Below, in pieces: positions 20,767 through 32,552 of a stretch of 35,316 bases of DNA. Location of the stretch: positions 1 to 35,316 of the forward strand of contig CALBPG010000134.1 of NCBI GenBank assembly GCA_937899065.1, given 5' to 3'. Position numbers and translations under genes: made by a program. This stretch comes from an uncultured Allomuricauda sp. GTDB lineage: Bacteria > Bacteroidota > Bacteroidia > Flavobacteriales > Flavobacteriaceae. Within the stretch, counting starts at the first letter, position 1; each line of letters starts with the position of its first letter. The notes beneath the pieces were generated by a model. The model saw nothing but the letters and a program-made list of their open reading frames with translations, did no database searches and was not told where the DNA came from.

Positions 20767-22437
20767 ATGTGCGGAATTGTGTGCGCTTTTGACGTGAAGC
20801 AAGATACAGAAGAGTTGAGACCCCAACTATTGGAGATGTCAAAAAAAATACGGCATCGTGGTCCAGATTGGAGCGGAATTTTTTCGAATGATAAAGCCGT
20901 ATTGGCCCATGAGCGTTTGGCTATTGTTGACCCCACTTCAGGGAAGCAACCCTTATACAGTGATGATGGCCAGCTAGTTTTGGCAGCCAATGGCGAAATT
21001 TATAACCATCAGGAATTGCGGAAGCGATTCGAAGGAAAATATGAATTCAAAACCCAATCGGATTGTGAGGTCATTTTGGCCCTCTATAAAGAGATGTGAC
21101 CTGATTTTGTGGATGAAATGAACGGAATCTTTGGTTTTGCGATTTACGATGCGGCCAAAGACGAATATTTTATTGCCCGAGACCATATGGTGTTTATTCC
21201 CCTATACATTGGCTGGGATCGCAACGGAACTTTTTATGTTGCTTCCGAATTGAAAGCCTTGGAAGGTGTTTGCAGTAAAATTGAATTGTTTCCTCCTGGA
21301 CATTATTTACACAGTTCTGATGGAGAATTCAAAAGATGGTACCAACGGGATTGGATGGAGTATGAAGCGGTCAAGGAAAACGAAACGAGTATTCAAGAAA
21401 TTAAGGATGCTTTGGAAGCTGCGGTTCACCGTCAATTGATGTCGGATGTTCCTTATGGTGTATTGCTTTCTGGCGGATTGGATTCTTCCGTAACGTCGGC
21501 AGTAGCCAAGAAGTTTTCACAAATGCGAATCGAATCCGGAGATACCAAAGAAGCTTGGTGGCCGCAATTGCACTCGTTCTCTGTTGGTTTGGAGGGTTCT
21601 CCTGATTTGGCAGCGGCGCGAAAAGTAGCGGACCATATAGGAACCATCCACCACGAAATAAAGTTTACCATCCAAGAAGGTCTGGATGCCATCAAAGATG
21701 TGATTTATAACCTGGAAACCTATGATATCACCACGGTACGTGCGTCAACACCCATGTACCTCATGGCCCGTGTCATCAAATCCATGGGTATTAAAATGGT
21801 ATTGTCCGGTGAAGGCGCGGATGAGCTTTTTGGAGGCTATCTGTACTTCCACAAAGCACCAAGTCCAAAAGATTTCCACGAAGAGACCGTACGCAAATTG
21901 GATAAGCTCCATATGTACGATTGCTTGCGAGCCAATAATTCTTTGGCAGCATGGGGTATTGAAGGGCGTGTACCTTTCTTAGATAAAGAATTTATGGATG
22001 TCGCCATGCGCATCAATCCCAAAGACAAGATGATTAATGGCGAACGTATGGAGAAATGGGTCGTTCGCAAGGCTTTTGAGTCCTACTTGCCCGAAAGTGT
22101 GGCTTGGCGCCAAAAAGAACAATTTTCAGATGGGGTCGGCTACAGTTGGATTGACACCTTGAAAGCTTTGGTCGAAAAAGAAGTATCGGATGAGCAACTT
22201 GAAAACGCTCGCTTTAAATTCCCGATTCAAACCCCGACCTCAAAAGAAGAATATTACTATCGTTCCATTTTTGAAGGACATTTCCCTTCTGATGCGGCTG
22301 CGTTGAGCGTGCCACAAGAGCCTTCAGTGGCCTGTAGCACCAAAATTGCCTTGGAGTGGGACGAAGCCTTTAAAAATATGAATGACCCTTCAGGAAGGGC
22401 CGTGGCGCACGTGCACGAGGATGCTTATGTGAAATAG
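20767..22437 (+). pseudogene. asnB: Asparagine synthase B (glutamine-hydrolysing), interrupted by an in-frame TGA at 21097-21099
   Basis: MCGIVCAF with catalytic Cys2, IRHRGPDWSG, then LYKEM*PDFVDEMNGIFGFAIYDAAKDEYF in the same frame, then GVLLSGGLDSSVTSAVAKK and GEGADELFGGYLYFHKAPS. Only one stop breaks a full-length AsnB. Confidence 0.92.
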
Positions 22438-22498
22438 CCACGCACAAAAAACAGAGCGGTAGGTAGGTGACGCTTTGTTTCATTTTCAATTAGTCGGA

Positions 22499-22528
22499 AA
22501 AGCCCCTTTTTTAGGGGCTTTTTTGATG
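22499..22528 (+). terminator. Intrinsic terminator after asnB
   Basis: aaaagccccttttttaggggcttttttg. Confidence 0.8.
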
Positions 22529-22640
22529 GAAAAACCCTGCTTTCGAAGTGCCTCACACTATGTTGGTTTTTCCACAGAAAAGTGTTAATAACTTGAGCGC
22601 TTCAAATACCCTCAACCCCTTAATTTTGCTGGGTTTTCCT

Positions 22641-22648
22641 TATATTTG
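22641..22648 (+). promoter_or_regulatory. -7 element TATATTTG upstream of gyrB
   Basis: Exact TAnnTTTG, 36 bp before the gyrB ATG. Confidence 0.6.
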
Positions 22649-22681
22649 TAAGATTTGAAATTTTCATAGCAAACGAACTAA

Positions 22682-24625
<1,944 letters not shown>

Positions 24626-24647
24626 TTAACCGTTATTTTACAACAAA

Positions 24648-24674
24648 AACTCGCCCTCAGTAGGCGAGTTTTTT
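24648..24674 (+). terminator. Intrinsic terminator after gyrB
   Basis: aactcgcc ctcagta ggcgagtt tttt. Confidence 0.85.
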
Positions 24675-24697
24675 AGTTTTAGGAAAAAGTTTACAAA

Positions 24698-25708
24698 ATG
24701 AAGCGAATTATTTTGGGACTGTGTCTGCTACTCAGCGGCATGGTAAAATCGCAAGACCTCAATGACATTTTTGTAGCAGGTGTTGCCGATGCAGAACGTT
24801 TTTCCAATGCATATTTTGCCCCTGTGGCAGAATCTGCAGTGTATAGTATTTCCAATGGGTGGTACAATTCAGGAAAATCAAAACCTTTGGGAGGATTTGA
24901 GATTTCCATTGTGGGAAATATTACCGGTTTCAAAAACAAAGATGACAAACAGTCTTTTATTTTAGACCCTGCGGATTATGACAACGTAGATTTTGTTGTT
25001 AATCCAGGACAAGCTAGGTCCGTTTCTACAGCTTTAGGGGATATCGAAGGCGTTGTTATCGTAGTAGAAGACGAAGATGGTCTGTTTCGAGAAGAAATTG
25101 AATTGCCATCAGGCTTGGCTTCAGAAGATTTCAACTTTATTCCTTCAGGATACATTCAAGCAGCGGTAGGTTTGGTAAAAGGGTTGGAAGTGAAAGCGCG
25201 CTTCTTGCCCAAAATCAAATTTGATGATGATGCTGAAATTGGTCTTTTTGGGGCGGGAATTCAGTATGAGTTCACGAAATTACTTCCTGCGGATAAAATT
25301 TGGCCGGTCGCCATTTCTGGGGTAATTGGATACACCAACTTGAACGGAGAATACGATTTTACCGATTCCAATGTGATTGACGGTTCTAACCAACGCATTG
25401 ATGCTAATATGCGGTCATGGAACATCAGTGCGGTGATTTCAACTACTAAGATTCCGGTCATCAACTTTTATGGTGGATTGGGATATATTACCGGGAAATC
25501 AGACATTGACGTGTTGGGTACCTACGAAGCAAACGGTCCATTTTTATCCGTAGACGTTACTGACCCTTTTACGGTTGCTACGAATGTTAGTGGTGTAAAT
25601 GCCAATTTAGGGGCCAAAATAAAATTAGGTTTCTTCCGATTGAACGCCGAATACAACTTGGGTGAGTTTAATACCCTTACTTTTGGATTGAATTTCGGAT
25701 TTAGATAA
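24698..25708 (+). CDS. DUF6588-like secreted / outer-membrane protein
   Basis: Signal peptide (MKRIILGLCLLLSGMVKSQ), 336 aa, beta-rich C-terminus (FRLNAEYNLGEFNTLTFGLNFGFR). Confidence 0.75.
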   Translation: MKRIILGLCLLLSGMVKSQDLNDIFVAGVADAERFSNAYFAPVAESAVYSISNGWYNSGKSKPLGGFEISIVGNITGFKNKDDKQSFILDPADYDNVDFVVNPGQARSVSTALGDIEGVVIVVEDEDGLFREEIELPSGLASEDFNFIPSGYIQAAVGLVKGLEVKARFLPKIKFDDDAEIGLFGAGIQYEFTKLLPADKIWPVAISGVIGYTNLNGEYDFTDSNVIDGSNQRIDANMRSWNISAVISTTKIPVINFYGGLGYITGKSDIDVLGTYEANGPFLSVDVTDPFTVATNVSGVNANLGAKIKLGFFRLNAEYNLGEFNTLTFGLNFGFR

Positions 25709-25715
25709 AAGCAGA

Positions 25716-25741
25716 GCACCCCGCTCAATGAGCGGGGCGCT
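25716..25741. terminator. GC-rich hairpin between convergent genes
   Basis: gcaccccgct caatg agcggggcgc; no strong U-tract. Confidence 0.5.
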
Positions 25742-25767
25742 AGATTTCCATAGAGTGCAGGTTTTCG

Positions 25768-26139
25768 TTACTCTCTAATAGCGAAAACTGCTCCGTTAGT
25801 AAGTGAAAGTATGTCCGTGCCGTCTTCTTCAACGAGGCTTACGGCTACCTCCTCAACATCAGTACCGGTATAGGTAATGACATATATGTCGTTATCGTTA
25901 GACCATTTAAAGTCTGTGTAAAAAACCAATTCGTTGTTCGAATAGGCTTGGTATCTACCTAAGTATACATCATTGAAAATCCACTCTTCGCGGGTTATCG
26001 ATGCGGTCCTACTATTTGTTTCTAAAGTGTTGGAATTCGTCCAAACCCCTAAAATAGGGTCGTTGTTTTCTGGAATGTCAGAGCAATTGCTCACCACCAC
26101 CAACAACACGATGGACAAAAAAGAAAAGAGCTTCTTCAT
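25768..26139 (-). CDS. Small lipoprotein, hypothetical
   Basis: MKKLFSFLSIVLLVVVSNCSDIPENNDPILGVWTN: lipobox and a lipocalin-like LGVW start; 123 aa. Confidence 0.8.
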   Translation of the reverse strand: MKKLFSFLSIVLLVVVSNCSDIPENNDPILGVWTNSNTLETNSRTASITREEWIFNDVYLGRYQAYSNNELVFYTDFKWSNDNDIYVITYTGTDVEEVAVSLVEEDGTDILSLTNGAVFAIRE

Positions 26140-26352
26140 AGGTCAAACTCGTTACAATAAGATTTGGGACTAGGAGAACGACCTTATCGAGTGAACTATT
26201 GTACAAAAACCCTACAATCTCTCCAAAAAGCGCATTTTACTCGATAAAATGTACGTTTTGTTAACACTTTTGAGGATTTTACAACATTTTGGTCTTGCTG
26301 CACAATGTCATCTTGTACCCTTTAAAAAACAAGTTTTCTAAGCCAAATGCCT

Positions 26353-26360
26353 TATTTTTG
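26353..26360 (+). promoter_or_regulatory. -7 element TATTTTTG upstream of mdh
   Basis: Exact TAnnTTTG, 25 bp before the mdh ATG. Confidence 0.55.
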
Positions 26361-26385
26361 CATCAGAAAAATTAAAATCTAAACC

Positions 26386-27312
26386 ATGAAAATAACCGTT
26401 GTTGGAGCAGGTGCCGTAGGGGCGAGCTGTGCGGAGTATATTGCAATGAAAAATTTTGCATCCGAAGTAGTTTTGTTGGATATCAAAGAAGGATATGCTG
26501 AAGGAAAAGCTATGGATTTGATGCAAACCGCTTCCTTAAACGGATTTGACACCAAAATTACCGGAAGTACCAATGATTACGGTAAAACCGCAGGTAGCGA
26601 TATCGCTGTAATTACTTCTGGAATCCCGAGAAAGCCTGGGATGACGCGTGAGGAACTTATCGGAATCAATGCGGGAATCGTGAAAACGGTTTCACAAAGT
26701 CTTTTAGAGCATTCGCCCAACACCATCATTATTGTGGTGAGTAACCCAATGGATACCATGACTTATTTGGTGCACAAAACCACTGACCTTCCGAAACACC
26801 GAATCATAGGTATGGGCGGTGCTTTGGATAGTGCACGTTTCAAATATCGCCTGGCCGAGGCTTTGGAGGCTCCTATTTCTGATGTGGACGGTATGGTTAT
26901 CGGAGGACACAGTGATAAGGGCATGGTGCCACTTATTGGTCATGCTACCCGTAATAGTGTTAAAGTCTCTGAATTTATCTCACAAGACAAAATGGACTAC
27001 GTGGTTCAAGAAACCAAGGTTGGTGGTGCTACGTTGACCAAATTGTTAGGTACAAGTGCTTGGTATGCGCCTGGTGCTGCCGTTTCTGGTCTGGTACAAG
27101 CCATCGCATGTGACCAAAAGAAGATGTTCCCATGTTCTACTATGCTTGAAGGCGAGTACGGTTTGAACGATATCTGTATCGGAGTTCCTGTTATTTTAGG
27201 GAAAAACGGGATTGAGAAAATCGTTGATATTGAATTGAGCGATGCCGAAAAAGCGAAGATGCAAGAAAGCGCTGAAGGTGTTTCTAAAACCAATGGTTTG
27301 CTGCAATTGTAG
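26386..27312 (+). CDS. mdh: Malate dehydrogenase
   Basis: KITVVGAGAVGASCAEYIA, GIPRKPGMTREELIGINAGIV, VVSNPMDTMTYL, GMGGALDSARFKYRLAEAL, VIGGHSDKGMVPL. Confidence 0.98.
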   Translation: MKITVVGAGAVGASCAEYIAMKNFASEVVLLDIKEGYAEGKAMDLMQTASLNGFDTKITGSTNDYGKTAGSDIAVITSGIPRKPGMTREELIGINAGIVKTVSQSLLEHSPNTIIIVVSNPMDTMTYLVHKTTDLPKHRIIGMGGALDSARFKYRLAEALEAPISDVDGMVIGGHSDKGMVPLIGHATRNSVKVSEFISQDKMDYVVQETKVGGATLTKLLGTSAWYAPGAAVSGLVQAIACDQKKMFPCSTMLEGEYGLNDICIGVPVILGKNGIEKIVDIELSDAEKAKMQESAEGVSKTNGLLQL

Positions 27313-27478
27313 TAGTTAATCTTATATAAAGATTGCCCTTTCGAACTAGTGGTAAAGAAATCCTTTCGATTAAGATTTCCAGCCTGACCCGAAAGGGCAA
27401 TTTTCGTTTCATTCTGCCCCTTGTCGAATGGCAGTGCAATTCCAATAAAATCTATAATCAATTCTCGAAGGGAAATGA

Positions 27479-27486
27479 TATATTTG
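27479..27486 (+). promoter_or_regulatory. -7 element TATATTTG upstream of secDF
   Basis: Exact TAnnTTTG, 38 bp before the secDF ATG. Confidence 0.6.
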
Positions 27487-27524
27487 CACGCTGTTTAAGA
27501 AAACATCTAAAATTTTAATAATCA

Positions 27525-30497
27525 ATGCAAAATAAAGGACTTATAAGGCTTTTTGCTATCCTTTTTGGTGTGGTGAGCATCTACCAGCTCTCCTACACTT
27601 TCATCACAAGCAAGTTGGAAAAGGATGCCGAAGTATTTGCAGTGAGCCAAATTTCAGAGGCTGAAGAGGATTATGTTGCGAAGCGTGAAGCGTTAGAAGC
27701 ATCTTATTTGGATTCCATCGGCTCGACTTCCGTCTTTGGATTCACGAGTTATGACGATGCAAAGAAGAAAGAACTAAACAAAGGATTGGACCTTAAAGGA
27801 GGTATCAACGTTACCTTACAGATTTCGGTAAAAGACATCTTAAAAGGGCTTGCCAACAATACCAAAAACCCTGTCTTCAATAGAGCCATCGCTGATGCCG
27901 ATGAAGCTTCCAAGGATAGCGATAAAACCTATTTGGAGCTTTTCTTTGAAGCTTTTGACCAAATTAAAGGAGATACCAAATTGGCCTCTCCTGATATTTT
28001 CGCCAATAAAGGTTTGAGCGATGCCATCAATTTCCAGATGACTGATGATGAGGTAAAACCCGTTATCCGAACAAAAATTGATGAGTCTATTGTTTCTGCT
28101 TTTGAAGTACTCCGGGAACGTATTGATGGTTTTGGGGTAACCCAACCAAACATTCAAAGAGAAGGAAATTCCGGACGTATTTTGGTGGAGCTTCCGGGTG
28201 CGCGTGACATTGCAAGAGCACAGGAGCTACTTTCGAGTACTGCACAATTGGAGTTCTGGGAAACCTATAAACAAAGCAACCAAAGCCTAGGGTCTTTCTT
28301 TATCAGTGCCAACGAACGCTTGAAAGAAATTCTAGAGCCTGTTGCAGAACAAGATTCCTCTGCCCTCGCTACGCCAGAGATTGAGATTGATTCGTTACTT
28401 TCTGACGTTGCACAAGATTCATTGGATTTGGCAAATGACGTGAACCCTTTGATGGGTAAACTATTGCCAGCAAGTCCAAATAGTTTTGCCATTGCTAGAG
28501 CGGCTATTGCCGATACCGCTGAAGTTGGTTCCTATTTGAGAATGCCGCAAATAAGAAGATTGTTGCCTGCGGATATCCAATTTGCCAAATTCCTATGGGA
28601 ACGTCCTTCGAAAGAAGCTGAAGTTGCCGAATTGTATGCGTTGAAATCCGATAGAGATGGTGTACCACGCATTAGTGGAGACGTAGTATCTGATGCTCAA
28701 GATACCTTTGACCAATATAACAAACCTGCGGTGAGCATGACTATGAACACTAAAGGTGCTAAGGAATGGGAGCGTCTGACAGGTGATGCCTTCAATAACC
28801 AAACCGGTATTGCTATCGTACTGGATAATAAAGTATACACTGCTCCTGGGGTTTCATCTGGGCCTATTTCCGGAGGTCGTTCCGAAATCACCGGAACCTT
28901 TACCGTAAACGAAACCAAAGATATTGCCAACGTTTTAAGAGCGGGTAAGCTTCCTGCATCTGCTGAAATTATCCAGTCCGAAGTAGTGGGTCCTTCATTG
29001 GGTCAAGAAGCTATCGATAGTGGTTTCATGTCCTTTTTGATTGCCATGGCCTTTGTATTGGTATGGATGATTTTCTACTACGGCAAAGCTGGAATTTTTG
29101 CTGACATCGCTTTGATTTTCAACATCGTTTTGATTTTTGGAGTTTTGACTAGTCTTGGAGCCGTATTGACTTTACCAGGTATTGCCGGTATCGTATTGAC
29201 CATTGGTATGTCGGTGGATGCCAACGTACTGATTTTTGAACGAATCAAAGAAGAATTGGTTCGCGGTAAAGGGAAAGCCCAAGCGGTTGCTGATGGTTTC
29301 AGTAATGCCTTGTCTTCTATTTTGGATGCGAATATCACCACCGGTTTAACTGCGATTATCCTCTTTATTTTTGGTTCAGGACCCATTAAAGGATTCGCGA
29401 CCACGCTTTTGATAGGTATTGTTACCTCTTTGTTCACCGCGATTTTCATTACCCGATTGATGGTTGATGGTTATATCGCCAAAAAAGGTAGAAAGCTCGA
29501 TTTCAGTACGCCAATTACCAAGAACCTGTTTAAAAATATGGGAATCAACTTCCTGGGCAAACGTAAGATTGCATATGTGATTTCTTTGCTTTTGGTAGGT
29601 GTTGGGGCCTTCTCTCTTTTCACTACAGGATTACAACAAGGGGTTGATTTTGTCGGAGGACGTTCGTACCAAATCCGTTTTGACAATGCAGTGAATCCTT
29701 CTGAGATTGCTTCAGAATTGAATACTGTTTTTGGTAGCGGAACCAATGTAAAGACGTTTGGAGAAGCCAACCAGATTAAGGTAACAACGCCTTATAAAGT
29801 AGATGTAGAAGGTATTGAAGTGGATAATGAAATTCAGAACAAGCTTTATACTGCACTTCAAAAGTACTTGCCAGATGGTACCTCTTTCGAGGATTTCACT
29901 GTGGGTGCTTCGGAAAAGTCAATAGGTATTTTGCAATCTGTGAAGGTAGGTCCTACTATCGCGGATGACATTAAAAAGAACGCTTTCTTGGCCATTATTG
30001 GTTCTTTGGCTGTGGTATTCTTGTACATTTTGTTGCGTTTCCGCAAGTGGCAATTCTCCCTTGGAGCGGTTATTGCCGTATTCCATGATGTGATGATTGT
30101 ATTGGGTATTTTCTCCTTAACAGGGAAAATCATGCCTTTCAATATGGAAATTGACCAAGCGTTTATCGCGGCAATCTTGACCGTAATTGGGTATTCGTTG
30201 AACGATACTGTGGTTGTATTTGACCGTATTCGTGAAATTGTCAACCTGAAGGGTTGGAACAACGGCGAGAACATCAATCAAGCCTTGAACAGTACTTTGA
30301 GTAGAACCTTGAATACTTCCTTGACGACCTTAATTGTGCTGTTGGCCATCTTCGTTTTTGGTGGAGAAAGCCTTCGCGGATTTATGTTCGCAATGATCAT
30401 AGGGGTTTTGGTGGGTACCTATTCATCGGTATTTATTGCAACGCCCATTATGTTCGATTCTTTGAAAAAGAAGATAGGTTCTTTAGCCACAGCATAA
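27525..30497 (+). CDS. secDF: Protein translocase SecDF (fused SecD-SecF)
   Basis: SecD: LNKGLDLKGGINVTLQI, EVLRERIDGFGVTQPNIQREG, IVLTIGMSVDANVLIFERIKEEL. SecF: LQQGVDFVGGRSYQIRF, GYSLNDTVVVFDRIREI. Confidence 0.99.
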   Translation: MQNKGLIRLFAILFGVVSIYQLSYTFITSKLEKDAEVFAVSQISEAEEDYVAKREALEASYLDSIGSTSVFGFTSYDDAKKKELNKGLDLKGGINVTLQISVKDILKGLANNTKNPVFNRAIADADEASKDSDKTYLELFFEAFDQIKGDTKLASPDIFANKGLSDAINFQMTDDEVKPVIRTKIDESIVSAFEVLRERIDGFGVTQPNIQREGNSGRILVELPGARDIARAQELLSSTAQLEFWETYKQSNQSLGSFFISANERLKEILEPVAEQDSSALATPEIEIDSLLSDVAQDSLDLANDVNPLMGKLLPASPNSFAIARAAIADTAEVGSYLRMPQIRRLLPADIQFAKFLWERPSKEAEVAELYALKSDRDGVPRISGDVVSDAQDTFDQYNKPAVSMTMNTKGAKEWERLTGDAFNNQTGIAIVLDNKVYTAPGVSSGPISGGRSEITGTFTVNETKDIANVLRAGKLPASAEIIQSEVVGPSLGQEAIDSGFMSFLIAMAFVLVWMIFYYGKAGIFADIALIFNIVLIFGVLTSLGAVLTLPGIAGIVLTIGMSVDANVLIFERIKEELVRGKGKAQAVADGFSNALSSILDANITTGLTAIILFIFGSGPIKGFATTLLIGIVTSLFTAIFITRLMVDGYIAKKGRKLDFSTPITKNLFKNMGINFLGKRKIAYVISLLLVGVGAFSLFTTGLQQGVDFVGGRSYQIRFDNAVNPSEIASELNTVFGSGTNVKTFGEANQIKVTTPYKVDVEGIEVDNEIQNKLYTALQKYLPDGTSFEDFTVGASEKSIGILQSVKVGPTIADDIKKNAFLAIIGSLAVVFLYILLRFRKWQFSLGAVIAVFHDVMIVLGIFSLTGKIMPFNMEIDQAFIAAILTVIGYSLNDTVVVFDRIREIVNLKGWNNGENINQALNSTLSRTLNTSLTTLIVLLAIFVFGGESLRGFMFAMIIGVLVGTYSSVFIATPIMFDSLKKKIGSLATA

Positions 30498-30520
30498 AAC
30501 ATGACGTACATAAAAGAAAA

Positions 30521-30547
30521 AGCCGCTTTAAGCGGCTTTTTTTATTT
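30521..30547 (+). terminator. Intrinsic terminator after secDF
   Basis: aaagccgctttaagcggctttttttatt. Confidence 0.85.
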
Positions 30548-30623
30548 GGGTGGTAGAAGGTTCACGCGATGCAGTATTTCAGTAAATAAGTCTTCAACAA
30601 TATTGCATAATAATTCCATAATC

Positions 30624-32534
30624 TTAGTCTTGAAGCATTGGTAGCTGCAGCAATACTACATTGTATCCTTCAGCGTTGTCCTTTTTGTCTTTATATTTTA
30701 GAAAGTCAGTTGATTTGCGTTTAAAGTACTTCTGTGCCCTTTCCAATAGAATCTGAAGACCCAACGAGCGATGCTCACTGTTTTTGCCAACAAAACCAAT
30801 TCCATTGTCCTTTACTGCACACATCAAATTCCCGTTGAGGCCTTTGCTGAATTCGACGATGATGTTTCCTTTTTCCTTAAGAGAAGACACACCATGCTTT
30901 ATAGCGTTTTCTACTAGTGGTTGTACCATCATTGGAGGAATTCTGTTGGATTCAATATCTAAATCTTCCGGTAGAATTATTTTAAAGCTAAATGGAACAA
31001 CTGTTTGCTGGTAAATTTCCATATAATACTCCAAGGTTTTGATTTCATCTCCCATTTCCACAAAGTCTTCTCTGGAATTCTGCAAGTTCATCCGAAGTAG
31101 TTTTCCAAGTGCCGAAGTCAATTTTTGTGCTTTTTCCGGCCTATCACCAATCATGGATATCACGTTTTGCAAGACGTTAAAGATGAAGTGGGGATTCATT
31201 TGAGACAAGAGCAATCGCTGTTCCAAGGATATTTTTTGCAGTTTTCCCCTTAAACTCCTCCATTGAAAAATACCCAATAGAAATATTACCATCAAAATTG
31301 CTATTACAATACTTAAGGAGAGTTGCGACCTTTTTTTGGCGTAAGCAAGGTCCACATTCGCTTTTTCTGTTTCCAAACGTTGAATGGTTTCTACCTTTTC
31401 CTTCGTCTCATATTCGACGGTAAGATCTTCGATTTTGGATTCCAATTCCTTTTTATGAAAATCCTTGAGAACCGTTTCCTTTGATTTCAAATGAGAATTA
31501 GCCTCCTTATAATTTCCAAGTTTTTCATGCGCTTCCACCAGATACGAATAGGCATCGAGAATCATATCCCGTTCATCCGTATTTCGAGACATGGAATTCA
31601 AAAATCCAATTGCAGACTGCGCACTTTTGATAGCTTCTTGATAATCTTTCTCTTGAAGGCTCACGTAGGCTTTAACCACCAGAATGGATACTTCAATGGT
31701 GGTAGGCTCATAAGGCCCCTCAAAAGAAGGTCTATTCCGTTCGAATGCTTCCAGGGATTTTTTATAATACATTAAAGCAGAATCTTGATGCTGTACTTTA
31801 TAAGAAGCGCCTAAATAAGCATAGGCAAAAGGTAGGTTGTTTTGAAAGCCATTGGAGCGTAACGCAGATTGTATCTCTTTTCTAAAATAATAAGAAGAAG
31901 AATCAGGAATGTTCAAATAGTTTTTGGAATACACAACTCCCAATCGCAAAGTAACAGCAGATTTATTTCTAGTAGAGGCCATATACGAACTGTCCCCTGC
32001 CACCTTCATCAACAATTCTGCAGCTTTTCTATAACTACCTAGCGAAAGATGACATCTAGCCACTAAGTTCAACAAATACGGTTTCCATCTTTGGTCTGGA
32101 TACTTCTTTTCATAAAACAAAGCACTGTTGCCATGTTTCAAAGACTTTTCAGGGTCTTTTTGGGTGGAGTAGATTCTGCCCAACATATAGTTGGCTTCTT
32201 TCATACTCTTGTCGTCCAAATAGTATTTTAACTTCAAATTATTATGATGGTCAATCGCCTCATGGTAATAGATGGCGGCGGAATCCAGTTGGTTTTTCAC
32301 GAAATAAGAGGTTCCCAATTTGGTCAGGTATTCCGCTTTTCCATATAGAGTGCTGTCGCGCTTCAGTAGCATTTTCAGATGCTTCAAGTTTTTGCGGTGA
32401 TTAGGATTTCTGTACGAAAGGCAATCCTTGGCAAAAAGATCTATTCCTAATTGCGAAGTTTTATTGAACTGACTATTAGCTAGCTGGGATATTCCTACTA
32501 GAAAAATGAATATTCTTAACTTGGATGTTGGCAT
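30624..32534 (-). CDS. TPR-containing sensor histidine kinase (LytS-type catalytic core)
   Basis: Signal peptide, TPR-like repeats (LDSAAIYYHEAI, ALMYYKKSLEAFE, YQEAIKSAQSAI), one TM (LSLSIVIAILMVIFLLGIFQW), LLLSQMNPHFIFNVLQNVIS and PPMMVQPLVENAIKHGV. Confidence 0.95.
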   Translation of the reverse strand: MPTSKLRIFIFLVGISQLANSQFNKTSQLGIDLFAKDCLSYRNPNHRKNLKHLKMLLKRDSTLYGKAEYLTKLGTSYFVKNQLDSAAIYYHEAIDHHNNLKLKYYLDDKSMKEANYMLGRIYSTQKDPEKSLKHGNSALFYEKKYPDQRWKPYLLNLVARCHLSLGSYRKAAELLMKVAGDSSYMASTRNKSAVTLRLGVVYSKNYLNIPDSSSYYFRKEIQSALRSNGFQNNLPFAYAYLGASYKVQHQDSALMYYKKSLEAFERNRPSFEGPYEPTTIEVSILVVKAYVSLQEKDYQEAIKSAQSAIGFLNSMSRNTDERDMILDAYSYLVEAHEKLGNYKEANSHLKSKETVLKDFHKKELESKIEDLTVEYETKEKVETIQRLETEKANVDLAYAKKRSQLSLSIVIAILMVIFLLGIFQWRSLRGKLQKISLEQRLLLSQMNPHFIFNVLQNVISMIGDRPEKAQKLTSALGKLLRMNLQNSREDFVEMGDEIKTLEYYMEIYQQTVVPFSFKIILPEDLDIESNRIPPMMVQPLVENAIKHGVSSLKEKGNIIVEFSKGLNGNLMCAVKDNGIGFVGKNSEHRSLGLQILLERAQKYFKRKSTDFLKYKDKKDNAEGYNVVLLQLPMLQD

Positions 32535-32552
32535 TTAATCCCAATTCGTAAG

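Noticed and set aside
21085-21120. Selenocysteine insertion at the asnB TGA
   Set aside because: AsnB is not a selenoprotein family, the expected residue is Gly, and no SECIS-like hairpin is evident just downstream; nonsense mutation or sequence error is simpler.
27525-30497. SecD-SecF fusion as a novelty
   Set aside because: Fused SecDF is standard in Bacteroidota.
30542-30619. 25-aa minus-strand ORF (MELLCNIVEDLFTEILHRVNLLPPK) starting 4 bp after the kinase stop
   Set aside because: Could be translationally coupled, but it is very short, has no recognisable family, and its end overlaps the secDF terminator region; not distinguishable from chance.
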